Shown: in pieces, positions 1 through 11,070 of the stretch
How the letters are laid out: every line of letters begins with the position of its first letter
How positions within the stretch are numbered: the first letter of the stretch is position 1
Assembly (NCBI GenBank): GCA_019802505.1
Contig: JAFMOC010000171.1
Span: 973,501-1,037,500 of the forward strand
Origin: Corydoras sp. C115
Lineage: Eukaryota; Chordata; Actinopteri; Siluriformes; Callichthyidae
Length of the DNA: 64,000 nt
Direction of reading: 5' to 3'
Translations under genes and position numbers: made by a program
Notes under the pieces: generated by a model
The model's input: the letters and a program-made list of their open reading frames with translations, nothing else
The model's database searches: none
What the model was told of the DNA's origin: nothing

Positions 1-68
1 GGGCATGGGGAACCCCACCGCGACCCTAATAGAGGATAAAGCGGGAGATAATGAATGAATGAATGAAT
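1..68 (+). repeat. V-SINE, tail only
   Basis: Starts inside the element at the window edge and ends in a TGAA tetramer tail. Confidence 0.85.
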
Positions 69-79
69 GTTCATGGGAG

Positions 80-418
80 GGCAGCATGGTGGCTTAGTGC
101 TTTAGCATGTTCTCCTCTCAGCGCTAGGGGTTGCCGGTTCGAATCTGGGTGGAGATTCCATGTTCTCCCTATGTCTGCGTGGGTTTCCTCCGGGTTCTCC
201 GGTTTCCTCCCACAGTCCAAACACATGGATCAAGTCAATTGAGTTCTCCAAATTGCCCCATAGAGTGTGTGTGTGTGAGTGAGTGTGTGCCTAGCGATGG
301 ATTGGCGCCCTCTCCTGGGTGTGTCTGCCCAGCGCCCGAAACGTTCTCCCCTGGAGGGGCATGGGGAACCCCACCGCGACACTAATAGAGGATAAAGTGG
401 AAGATAATGGATGGATGG
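80..418 (+). repeat. V-SINE
   Basis: Head GGTGGCTTAGTG, box-B-like GGTTCGAATC, core TTTCCTCCGGGTTCTCCGG, tail with GGATGGATGG. This head-core-tail order defines the family in the entries below. Confidence 0.9.
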
Positions 419-420
419 AG

Positions 421-1243
421 CTTCACCTTTACACTGCATAACTGCCCAATGTTTTTATTAATACACATACATTTAAACATTCTTTTCAATGGACGACCAG
501 GTTCCTTCAGTTTGGAATTTGCATGTTCTCCCGGGTTTAGAGTGGGAATCTCGTTGAAAAACGTTATGCCTTCAGCAACGGCCATCCCATCATCAACATC
601 ACGACGGCTAACTGTTTACGGTTTAAACAAAACCCACACAGGGTGGCTTTCTGTTTTTATTCCCTGCACAGAGCCATACGAGAAATACCTGTTATACACT
701 GTTCTGAATATTAGTTTGGGAAAATTTTATTTAAAAAAAAAACAAAACATATTTTTTATAAAGTACATAAAATAATAACAGCAATGATTTGAGATGATGA
801 GGCGGTATCGCACTCGAAATCTCAGAATAACAATAATAAGCAAAAATTCAACAGGCAGGTGCAGAAATAAATATCAAAACATTAGCAATATACTGTAATG
901 CTTATTGTAAAGCTTATGTAATGCTCTTTAATTTAAGTAAACATCCAGATGTTCAATATTCTGTAAAGAATGAACGGTGCGCGCGTCGATGCCCGTTACA
1001 GAAACATGTTTGATGTTTCATCAATGATGGGAAATTCAGGGAAAAACCAAACGAAAAGAAAATGAAACAGAAAGAACAGATCGGTTTGTTAATCAGGACA
1101 TTTTTATGATGTTAAATAATTAAAATGTAATTACAGCTTCCAGGTTTTATCTGTTTAAAATTCCAGGTTTTATCTGTTTCATTTATTTGCTGACTGAAAA
1201 CGAATAAATAAATAATTATATTATATTATTAACATATCATCTG
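421..1243. other. No gene seen, AT-rich spacer
   Basis: Only short open frames; no splice-compatible coding signal, no repeat family recognised beyond short A and TA runs. Confidence 0.5.
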
Positions 1244-1602
1244 TGGGTGGCACGGTGTCTTAGTGGTTTGGCATGTTCTCCTCTCAGCACTATGGATTTC
1301 CGGTTCGAATCCCCATCTGGGTGGAGTTCCCATGTTCTCCCCGTGTCCGCGTGGGTTTCCTCCGGGTTCTCCGGTTTCCTCCCACAGTCCGAAAACATGG
1401 ATCAAGTCAATTGAGTTCTCCAAATTGCCCCATATAGAGTGTGTGTGTGTGTGAGTGAGTGTGCCCAGCGATAGATTGGCGCCCTGTCCTGGGTGTGTCT
1501 GCCCAGCGCCCGAAACGTTCTCCCCTGGATGGGCATGGGGAACCCCCCCCCCCGCGACCCTAATAGAGGATAAAGCGGAAGATAATGAATGAATGAATAT
1601 CA
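1244..1602 (+). repeat. V-SINE
   Basis: Full copy with TGAA tail; C-run of 12 near 1545. Confidence 0.9.
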
Positions 1603-1609
1603 TCTGATC

Positions 1610-1770
1610 TGGGTGGAGTTTCCATGTTCTCCCCAAGTCCATGTGGGTTTCCGTCGGGTTCTCCGGTTTCCTCCCACAGTCCAAACACCTGGATTCAAGG
1701 CTGTTCTAAATTGCCCCCATACAGAGTGTGTGTGTGTGTATATGTGAGTGGAGTGTGTGCCCAGAGATTG
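1610..1770 (+). repeat. V-SINE core fragment
   Basis: Core only, head and tail missing; more diverged. Confidence 0.75.
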
Positions 1771-2137
1771 CCCCTCTCCCCCCCTCGGTTCCTTTCACCA
1801 ACACCAGCGAGATTTTCCTGCCACTGTTGCTTTGGCATGTTCTCTGGGGATTCAAACATAGGACACTGTACAGCTGTTTTAATACAGTACACATTTTAGA
1901 ACCCATTTTTTTAGAGCCCATTTAATTACCCCATATTATTCTCTTTGTATTATTACTACAAACTGTAATAATACTTTGTTAGTCCCCTTTACTCTGTTCT
2001 ATAAATGTTTAGGAACCCCCACAAGTTTCCTACAGATCAGTAATGTTTAGATTGTGGTTCATTCTTAGAACTTTGTATGTTGTGGCCTCAGGCCTCACCT
2101 GAGAACATCCCCCACTGACATCACAGGTACCCGAGCA
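1771..2137. other. Spacer downstream of the TRIM gene
   Basis: Holds the presumed 3' untranslated part of the TRIM gene and a small piece (about 1965-2040) resembling the Tc1-like MITE interior. No other feature seen. Confidence 0.4.
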
Positions 2138-5100
2138 TTAATGCAGCTTCCGCAGAACCACAAAGGGCTGAAGCGGAACGATCCTGAGAGGAGAGAGACC
2201 GCACAGGGTCTGAAAGTACGGAAAGACCTTCTCGGTGAAGAGGTGCGAAAACATGTGGATTACAGCATCACTAGCCGCATCCAGGAACCACACCTCTCCT
2301 GCGTTTAAATCCAGGCGAACCCTCACCACCTGAGGCACCATGGCGTCGGAGAGGGGATGGTACGGTTCTACAGGGGATCGGGCGCACAGCTTTTTAGAAT
2401 CGTACCCAATACCCCAAGCTCCCGGGCGTTCTTTGCCCCTCAGGGACTTGGTGGTCACGCCGAGCATCCAGAAGGTGCTGTTTTTCACCTCTACATCCCA
2501 GCAGTGTATCCCAGTGGAGAAGCCCTCAGAGCCCAGCACGCAGAAGCGCTCCTTCACCTCTAAAAACGGCGGACGTTGTATCGCGGCCTCTTCTTCGTCG
2601 TCGTCGTCGTCGTTGTCTCGTACGCTGGTCAGATCCGCGGAGAGGATGAGCTGAGAGTGAGCGGTGTTGGGATCCAGGACGACAGGAGCTGGAAAGATTA
2701 TTACAATTATATATAGTGAAGATATTAATAATAAATACCAATGTTTTAGTTTATCTTGCGGCAATGAAATCTATGACATCACAGACTCACTGTATGTGAT
2801 AATCGTCTGCATTTTCCTCCAGACGTTAAACTGCAGGTTGCCCAGGTACTTCGCCGCATCCATCACCTCTTTAGGCCCCAGGTCTGAAGTCGACTCTTTC
2901 TTCTGGGCTCTGAATTAATTGCACATTTATATCAAACCCATCATCTCACCCAAATCGGATATTCTACAGATGATGTGAAATGGTTCATTAAACAGCCGTC
3001 ATCAATCAGATACAAACAGCTAATGTTTTAGAGAATCTTCATAAAAAATAAAATTAAAAAAAACTTTAAATGTTTTCAATAGGACTAGAACTCGGCGGCA
3101 CGTTGGCTTAGTGCTTTAGCACGTTGGCCTCTCAGCGCTGGGGATTCCCGGTTCGAATCCCCATCTGGGTGGAGTTTCTACGTTCTCCCCGTGTCTGCGT
3201 GGGTTTCCTCCGGGTTCTCCGGTTTCCTCCCACAGTCCAAAACATGGATCAAGTCAATTGAGTTCTCCAAATTGCCCCATATAGAGTGTGTATGTGTCTG
3301 TGTGAGTGAGTGTGTGCCCAGCGATAGATTGGCGCCCTGTCCTGGGTGTATCTGCCCAGTGCCCGAAACCTTCTCCCCTGGATGGGCATGGGGAACCCCC
3401 CCGCGACCCTAATATAGGATAAAGCGGAAGATAATGAATGAATGAATGAATGAAAGGACTTAAACTCACTTGTCCAGAGTTTTATCAAAGTTCTGTAAGG
3501 AACAGGAAGATTAAAAGGTTAAAATAGCTCATAATATTTTGACATGGATTTCATTATCTTCTGCTTAATCCTATATTAGAGTCATGGAGGAGGGGGGGGG
3601 GTTCGAGCACAGGGCAGATACACTCAGGACAGGGTGCCAATCCGTTGTTGTGCACACAGACTAACTTCCATACACATAACTGGCAGCATGGCGGCTTAGT
3701 GGTCAGCACAGCCGCCTCACGGCGCTGGGAATCCAGGTTCGAATCCTAATCTGGGTGGAGTTTCCACGTTCTCTTAGTGTCAGCGTGGATTTTCTCCGGG
3801 TTCTCTGGTTTCCTCTCACAGTCCATAAACATGCATTCAAGGTGAATTGGCTGCTCTAAATAATTGTGTGTGTGTGCTTGTGTGCACAGCGATGGATTGG
3901 TGCCCTGTCCTGGGTTTATGTGCCCAGTACCCACCCGTGACCCTGATATAAGATTAAGCAGAAGATAACGGACGGATGGATGTCATTGAACAGACGAATG
4001 ACTGACCTTTATAAAGCTGACGTCGTCAGACTGCAGCTCCCGTTTAATCTCTGTAATCGTGTCTGATAAAGACTTGATCTCTTCATCCATTTCGTTGCAT
4101 TTCTCCTTTAGATTCTGTGTTCGCGTCGCCTTTTCCGCATTCACTTTCGTCATCATGGCCGCCTTTTCATCCTGCAGGAACTGGAGAAGCTTCTTGAACT
4201 CCTCGTTTATTTGAATCTTTATGTTCTTTGTTTGTTGCTGAAAGAGGAACATAAGCAGCAAAACATGAAACACACTTAATAAAGTTGACTTCCGTCCCCA
4301 GGGGGACAGAGGTTACTCATTCGTCCCCCCGGCCCCCTTCAGACATGTGTGCAGGACCAGCCTTGCGACCTAAAAGTTTCCAGATTCCCGGTCCTACAAG
4401 TACCGTATTTTCCGGACCATAAGGCGCACCGTACTATAAGGCGCAGTCCCAATTACGGACTCTATTTCTGTACGGTACTTATTCTGTACGGCTCTGTATT
4501 ATAAGGCACTCGCTAAAACATACGATCTACAAGAAAAGTAAAGGATGCAGAACGCTGATTTATAATTGAAGTTTATTCTACTACTTGATAAAACACATTA
4601 TTTTAATCTCTCTTCTCCCACAAATCCATCAGCGTCCTCGTCTTCTGTGTCTGAATTAAAAAGCTGGTTCTCTATCGAGCACTCCGGTGTTCCCTCTCAT
4701 CGATGTCCGAGTCCGTCTCGTCTCCGGGCGGCTGTTCGGCGACGATGCCGGCTTTCCTGAAAGCTCGGACGACGGTCACGGCGGAAACCTCATCCCAGGA
4801 ATCCACAATCCATTCACAGACGGTGGCGTAACTCGCCCCGCCGCCGCCTCCCGAGTTTTAGTAAACGTGTGTTCGCCGTCTATCATCCATCGCTCCCACG
4901 CCGCCCGCGACTTTACTTTAAACGCCCCGTTTACGCCAATGTCCAGCGGTCGGAGTTCTTTATTTAATCCTCCCGGAATGACGGCGAGCTCCGGATTAAT
5001 TTTCTTCACTCGGCTTTTCTGTGAGATGAGCGCGCATGGAGACACAGATCAGCAGGGCGGCGATGTGTGGGAAAAACCACCCCGTCGCACAACAATACTT

Positions 5101-6252
5101 TTATAGATTTTGGAACTCAGTACATGTATAAGGCGCACCGGATTATAAGGCGCACGTCTGGGAAAGTTTTAGGCTTTTAGGTGCGCCTTATAGTCCGGAA
5201 AATACGGTACTATGGCTGAACAGCCCTTGAGCAAGGCATCTAACACCAATTGCTTCCCATGTACTGCCCACCGCTCCGGGCACGGACTCTATGCCTACAC
5301 ACTCAGTGTGTGTACATGTGTGTGTGTCACTGCACAGATGGGTTAAATGTGGAGGACAGATTCCTCTGTGTGTAAATACAGTAAGCAAAATAGATCCATC
5401 CATCCATTATCTTCCACTTTATCCTATATTAGGGTCGCGGGGGGGTTCCCCATGCCCATCCAGGGGAGAACGTTTCGGGCGCTGGGCAGATACACCCAGG
5501 ACAGGGCGCCAATCTATCACTGGGCACACACTCCCTCACACTATATGGGGCAATTTGGAGAACTCAATTGACCTTGATCCATGTTTTTGGACTGTGGGAG
5601 GAAAGCAGAGAACCCGCAGGAAACCCACGCGGACATGGGGAGAACATGGAGACTCCACCCAGATGGGGATTCGAACCAGGAATCCCTAGTGCTGAGAGGA
5701 GAACATGCTAAACCACTAAGCCACCGTGCCGTCCTGCAAAATAGATCACTTTATGAATTTAATCCTTAAGTCTGATGATGACATCATACCTCTATGTAAT
5801 TTATACTTTGATTAACGTCAAATTGGGCGTCTTGGAGGTTTTTCAAAGCCAGAGTCAGGGACTTCAGTGCGCTCTTAACGATATCCTGAAATAAAAAAAG
5901 AACAACACTGTAATTCACACGCTGGTTTAACGAACTCATTAACAGTGAAACCGTGTAACTGGCAGAAATCATAACGAGATGAGAAGATAAGTTTTCACTG
6001 TGGTTTATTGCCAAATATAAAGGTTTTAAGGCACCGTCATGAAACTGTCATTCTTTGTCATTTAGGACAGGCCTTCTACATCCTTCCTGATGTTTTGGGT
6101 TTAAAAAAAAATGGTTCCACTTGGAACCATCAACCCGTGAACATCCATCCATCCATCATCTTCCGCTTTATCCTCTAGTAGGGTCGCAGGGGGGGAGAAT
6201 ATCTCGGGTGCTGGGCAGATACACCCAGGACAGGCTGCCAATCTATCACTGG

Positions 6253-6291
<39 letters not shown>

Positions 6292-7598
6292 CTATATGGG
6301 GCAATTTTGAGAACTCAATTAACTTGATCAATGTCTTTGGACTGTGGGAGGAAACCGGAGAACCCGGAGGAAACCCACGCGGACATAGGGAGAACATGGA
6401 AACTCCACCCAGATTTGAACCGGGAACCCCTAGCGCTGAGAGGAGAACATGCTAAACCACTAAGTCGCCCTCCCATGAACATTCATTTATTCATTCATCC
6501 ATTATCTTCCGTTTATCCAATATTAGGGTCGCGGGGGGGGGGGGGGGGGGTTCCCCATGACCATCCAGGGGAGAACGTCTCGGGCGCTGGGCAGATACAC
6601 CCAGGACAGGGCGCCAATCTATCACTGGGCACACACTCACACAGACACACTCTATATGGGGCAATTTTGGAGAATTCAATTGACTCGATCCATGTTTTTG
6701 GACTGTGGGAGGAAACCGGAGAACCCGGAGGAAACCCACGCGGACATAGGGTTCGAACCGGGAACCCCTAGCGCTGAGAGGAGAACATAAAGCACTAAGC
6801 CACCGTGCCGCCCTCCCATGAACATCATTATCCTCCACTTTATCCTCTATTAGGGTCGGGGGGGGGGGGGGGGTGTCCCCATGCCCATCCAGGCGAGAAC
6901 GTCTCGGGCGCTGGGCAGACACAGCCAGGACAGGGCGCCAATCCATCGCTGGGCACACACTCACTCACACAGACACACTCTATATGGGGCAATTTGGGAG
7001 AATTCAATTGACCCTGATCCATGTTTTTGGACTGTGGGAGGAAACCGGAGAAGCCGGAGGAAACCCACGCGGACACGGGGAGAACATGGAAACTCCACCC
7101 AGATGGGGATTCGAACCGGGAAACCCCTAGCGCTGAGAGGAGAACATGCTAAACCACCAAGCCCACCCGCGAACATGTTTGGAGTTAAAAGTGCGTGGTG
7201 CAGAACTCTACCTTCAGCTCCACGGCGGCTTCGTCCACGGGACGGAACCGGTGGTGCAGATGTTTGCTGGAGTCCCGGCACACCAGACACGCCAGCTGGG
7301 CGTCCTCCACGCAGAAGAGCCTCAGCCTCTCGCCGTGGAGCTCGCACAGGGCCGCCGGATCCCCGCGGACCTCCCGGAAGGTCTCGCACAGGTTCTTGAG
7401 GGCCAGGTTGAGCGGCGGGTCCTTCAGGCAGCGCGTCCGGCACAGCGGACACTTCTGCTGGTGCTCGGTCCTCCAGTAGCGGTGGACGCAGTTCCTGCAG
7501 ACGCTGTGGCCGCAGGTCAGGAGCACCGGCTCGGTGTAGACGTCGCAGCACACCGGGCAGGTGAAGTCCTCCTCGGAGAAGGCGCGTTTCAACGCCAT
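2138..7598 (-). CDS. TRIM35/TRIM39-like E3 ubiquitin ligase (RING, B-box, coiled coil, PRY-SPRY)
   Basis: Six exons join in frame to 468 codons plus stop: 7212-7598, 5790-5885 (96 nt), 4007-4237 (231 nt), 3470-3492 (23 nt), 2791-2909 and 2138-2688. The 96/231/23-nt middle exons are the classic layout of the RING-B-box-coiled-coil TRIM class. Exon 1 starts MALKRAFSEEDF and holds a C3HC4 RING (CPVC...CGHSVC...CPLC, residues 13-55) followed by a B-box 2 (CELHGERLRLFC...CRDSSKHLHH). Exons 2-4 are coiled coil. The last exon begins PVVLDPNTAH, the PRY start, and runs through a complete SPRY (WDVEV, WGIGYD). Family knowledge: such proteins are cytosolic E3 ligases, often in innate immunity, with substrate choice by the SPRY. 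All splice sites are GT-AG and phases agree. The exact paralogue is uncertain because this family is greatly expanded in fish. A trinucleotide repeat near 2590-2615 encodes an acidic Asp run at the PRY/SPRY junction. Confidence 0.9.
3093..3453 (+). repeat. V-SINE
   Basis: Full copy in the TRIM intron, ending 17 bp before the 23-nt exon at 3470. Confidence 0.9.
3545..3672 (-). repeat. V-SINE fragment
   Basis: Diverged tail half. Confidence 0.6.
3681..3981 (+). repeat. V-SINE, diverged
   Basis: Older copy with many substitutions (GGTGAATTGGCTGCTC for the usual GTCAATTGAGTTCTC). It ends 26 bp before the TRIM exon at 4007. Confidence 0.8.
4403..5207 (-). mobile_element. Decayed pogo/Tigger-like DNA transposon, copy 1
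   Basis: Terminal inverted repeats CCGTATTTTCCGGACCATAA and its complement are flanked by TA on both sides (4401-4402, 5208-5209), the Tc1/mariner-superfamily target. The minus strand at 4776-5045 encodes a transposase remnant (ELAVIPGGLNKELRPLDIGV) typical of pogo-type DDE enzymes after the second catalytic Asp. It is a fragment only. A second copy lies at 46068-46932 in the other orientation. It sits in a TRIM intron. Confidence 0.8.
5213..5384 (+). repeat. tRNA-SINE tail-like fragment
   Basis: CCCTTGAGCAAGGC ... GGTTAAATGTGGAGGACAGA is a widespread fish SINE 3' segment. It is wedged between a pogo element and a V-SINE. Confidence 0.4.
5397..5735 (-). repeat. V-SINE with target duplication
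   Basis: GCAAAATAGATC lies at both ends (5385-5396, 5736-5747). Confidence 0.92.
6142..6473 (-). repeat. V-SINE, array unit 1
   Basis: Preceded by CCGTGAACAT. First of three head-to-tail copies; contains a (CA)n expansion. Confidence 0.9.
6482..6813 (-). repeat. V-SINE, array unit 2
   Basis: Preceded by CCCATGAACAT; G-run of 18 near 6540. Confidence 0.9.
6822..7169 (-). repeat. V-SINE, array unit 3
   Basis: Preceded by CCCATGAACAT and followed by CCGCGAACATG, 43 bp from the first TRIM exon. Confidence 0.9.
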
Positions 7599-7637
7599 GT
7601 TCGGTGTAAAAGCGATGGGGAAATTTCCACAATGTCC

Positions 7638-7656
7638 ACTTTTACTTTCACTTTAA
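7638..7656 (-). promoter_or_regulatory. ISRE-like motif upstream of the TRIM start
   Basis: Read on the minus strand, the stretch 40-58 bp before the TRIM ATG contains AAAGTGAAAGTAAAAGTGG. This is two overlapping near-matches to the interferon-stimulated response element (GAAANNGAAA), each with one mismatch. A site this close to an antiviral-type TRIM start fits interferon control, but no transcription start is known here. Confidence 0.35.
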
Positions 7657-7727
7657 CTGAAGGAACTCAATACGGGTGCGAAGTGGGTTCCTCACGTTCC
7701 TCACGGCGACGTCCATTTAAGGGCGAC

Positions 7728-7995
7728 GTCTATTAGGGTCGCGGGGGGGGGGGGGGGGGGGTTCCCCATGCCCATCCAGGGGAGAACGTCTCGGGCGCTG
7801 GGCAGATACACCCAGGACAGGGCGCCAATCTATCGCTGGGCTTTTTGGACTGTGGGAGGGAAGCGGAGAACCCGGCGGAAACCCACGCGGACACGGGGAG
7901 AACATGGAAACTCCACCCAGATGGGGATTCGAACCGGGAATCCCTAGCGCTGAGAGGAGAACATGCTAAACCACTATGCCAGCGTGCCGCCCACT
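7728..7995 (-). repeat. V-SINE, internally deleted
   Basis: Lacks the middle block between the cross GCTGGGC and TTTTTGGACTG; lies just upstream of the TRIM start. Confidence 0.88.
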
Positions 7996-8023
7996 CCTTT
8001 TTTATGTATCAAGTAATTTAATC

Positions 8024-8365
8024 CATTCATCCATTATCTTCCGCTTTATCCTCTATTAGGGTCGCGGTGGGGTTCCCCATGCCCATCCAGGGGAGAACGT
8101 CTCGGGCGCTGGGCAGATACACACAGGACAGGGCGCCAATCCATCGCTGGGCACACACTCACTCACACACACACACTCTATATGGGGCAATTTGGAGAAC
8201 TCAATTGACTTGATCCATGTTTTTTGGACTGTGGGAGGAAACCGGAGAACCCGGAGGAAACCCATGCGGACACGGTTGAGAACATGAAAACTCCACCCAG
8301 ATGGGGATTCGAACCAGAATCCCTAGTGCTGAGAGGAGAACGTGCTAAACCACACCGTGCCGGCC
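8024..8365 (-). repeat. V-SINE, tandem array unit 1
   Basis: Flanked by CAAGTAATTTAAT on both sides. Confidence 0.92.
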
Positions 8366-8378
8366 CAAGTAATTTAAT

Positions 8379-8719
8379 TCATTCATCCATTATCTTCCAC
8401 TTTATCCTCTATTATGGAGGGGGGTGGGGGGTTCCCCATGCCCATCCAGGGGAGAACGTTTCGGGCGCTTGGCAGATAGACACAGGACAGGCGCCAACAC
8501 TCACTCACTCACACACACACACTCTATATGGGGCAATTTGGAGAACTCAATTGACTTGATCCATGTTTTTTGGACTGTGGGAGGAAACCGGAGAACCCGG
8601 AGGAAACCCATGCGGACACGTTGAGAACATGAAAACTCCACCCAGATGGGGATTCGAACCAGGAATCCCTAGTGCTGAGAGGAGAACGTGCTAAACCACT
8701 AAGCCACCGTGCCGGCCCA
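8379..8719 (-). repeat. V-SINE, tandem array unit 2
   Basis: Shares private changes with units 1 and 3 (GTTGAGAACATGAAAAC) and the same flank. Confidence 0.92.
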
Positions 8720-8731
8720 AGTAATTTAATT

Positions 8732-9072
8732 CATTCATCCATTATCTTCCACTTTATCCTCTATTATGGGGTGGGGGGGTTCCCCATGCCCATCCAGGGG
8801 AGAACGTTTCGGGCGCTTGGCAGATAGACACAGGACAGGGCGCCAATCCATCACTGGGCACACACTCACTCACACACACACACTCTATATGGGGCAATTT
8901 GGAGAACTCAATTGACCTTGATCCATGTTTTTTTGGACTGTGGGAGGAAACCGGAGAACCCGGAGGAAACCCATGCGGACACGTTGAGAACATGAAAACT
9001 CCACCCAGATGGGGATTCGAACCAGGAATCCCTAGTGCTGAGAGGAGAACATGCTAACCACTCAGCCGGCCC
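8732..9072 (-). repeat. V-SINE, tandem array unit 3
   Basis: Near-identical to unit 2; followed by CCCAAGTAATTTACT. Confidence 0.92.
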
Positions 9073-9149
9073 AAGTAATTTACTAAATTGTTAAAATAAT
9101 TCCTTTCCACAGAAGTTCTGCGAAATATGGAGCTTTTTTTTTTATTTAT

Positions 9150-9300
9150 GGCTGATGAAAAACCTGAGTGTGATATCAAATGGATGAAATGATACCCTCC
9201 TCCTCATCATCATCATCATCATCATCATTATAAAAAGTTAAAGGCCCCCTGACCCCTCTGTCCAAACTGCACTAGGCCTTAATTCGAGTCGCTCTATCAG
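9150..9300 (+). repeat. Local duplicated repeat, copy 1
   Basis: Shares GATGAAAAACCTGAGTGTGA, a CTC/ATC-rich stretch and CCCTGACCCCT with 10345-10490. Remaining DNA from 9073 to 9571 is AT-rich with no gene. Confidence 0.55.
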
Positions 9301-9571
9301 TTCTAAGTTCATTTCTGAACGTCATGCACAATTCAATGTTTTATGTATGAAGTAATTTAATAAATAGTTCAAATAAAGCGTTCCTCAGAGGTTCCACACA
9401 ATATGGAGGTCAATTTTCAAGTATTTGAAACCATAGTTGACCCCTTAGAAATAAAATCTGGACAGCCTGTGTTGGAATTTGAGTGTTGAATTATTACATG
9501 CCCTACTATGTATGTGTAATTTCATTTTTTTTTAATCAAATTTCAATTATTATTTATATATATATATATAA

Positions 9572-9920
9572 GGCGGCACAGTGGCTTAGTGGTTTGGCAC
9601 GTTCGCCTCTCCGCGCTAGGGATTCCCGGTTCGAATCCCCATCTGGGTGGAGTTTCCATGTTCTCCCCGTGTCTGCGTGGGTTTCCTCCGGGTTCTCCGG
9701 TTTCCTCCCACAGTCCAAAAACATGGATCAAGTCAATTGAATTCTCAAAATTGCCCCATATAGAGTGTGTCTGTGTGAGTGAGTGTGTGCCCAGCGATGG
9801 ATTGGCACCCTGTCCTGGGCCTATCTGCCAAGCGCCCGAGACGTTCTCCCCTGGATGGGCATGGGGAACCCCACCGCGACCCTAATAGAGGATAAAGCGG
9901 GAGATAATGAATAAAGAATG
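9572..9920 (+). repeat. V-SINE in a TA repeat
   Basis: TATATATATA lies on both sides, so the insertion was into a TA microsatellite. Confidence 0.9.
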
Positions 9921-10344
9921 ATATATATATATATATATATATATAAGACCAGCACCGCAGGAGGCATCACAGTGTAAGAAAGTGTCACAGATTAATGTGC
10001 GGCAAAATTGTTCAGATGTTTATTTTATTGAAACAGAAACTCATCATTGAAAATCTATCAAACACTAGACCCATCCAGAGGTTCTGTACATATAATTAGC
10101 ACCAACTAGTTGATTTGAACAATTCCCTTTATAGTAAGTAAACATGATGCGTGTCATTTTGTTGTTCATTGTGAAAAAGTGTGATGCACTGCTGAGGACA
10201 CGGCAACACGGGCCTCTCAGATGAACTGATGAAAGGGTTTGAAATAAAGAAAATGGACAAATGTTAATTCTTAACGGTGGGTAATTAGCTTGTGTCGTTT
10301 GGCAGGTGAACAGCCCTCCACTTCGACCCCCCACAAAAAATTGT

Positions 10345-10490
10345 GACTGATGAAAAAACCTGAGTGTGATATGAAATGGATGAAAAAAAAAACAATAAAT
10401 CCTCCTCCTCCTCATCATTATTATTATTATTATTAGGAAAAAGGGGCCCCTGCCCCCTTTCCAAACTACACAAGTCCTTAATTGATTCTA
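10345..10490 (+). repeat. Local duplicated repeat, copy 2
   Basis: Partner of 9150-9300, about 70-80 percent alike by eye. The flanks 9946-11070 hold no gene; the mios 3' untranslated end must lie in their last part. Confidence 0.55.
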
Positions 10491-11070
10491 CACCAAACGG
10501 AGCACCAACGCCGGGTCGGGCCGGGTCGGACCGTGTCCGGCGAAGCCCAGTATGCATGCTAAACTACGTTCGTGAGAAATGGCCGACGTTGTGTGTGTAA
10601 AATATATTAGGTTCTAAACCTGCTGGTCTGTCGAATCTACTGTGTGATCCAAATGCTTGCAGTGTTGTGTCACAAAATCACATTTTAAAAGCCAAAACAT
10701 TAAAATGCAATAACAAGCCAAGATGAGCTGCCTACTGCCCCTAATATGAGCTCGTTGGACCGTCCACTCTTAATAAGCTGCTTATAGACTCGCTGATATT
10801 GATTTTCTCAAACCAAATACAAGCACATGGGTACGGATATCGCTCTAACCACACAACGTGCTTTAAATGGAGAAACGTAGGGATGTTCCTTGTACATTCC
10901 TTCTTATTAATTTGGGTTGTTTTTTGTTTTTTTTCGTGGCACTTCATTACAATCGTTGCATTTATGACGAATAACAGCCAACACTCTATCTGCTGCTCTG
11001 CTCAGGGATCTCTTTCAAACCCCCTCTTCTTCTCCGAACACCAGAGTTCCGTCCCTTTCATTGTCCTGTA

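Noticed and set aside
8005..9085. CRISPR-like regular spacing
   Set aside because: Repeats are 340-bp SINEs in a vertebrate genome with almost no spacer.
10376..10600. Small Ser-rich plus-strand frame
   Set aside because: Arises from CTC/ATT simple repeats in a local duplicated repeat.
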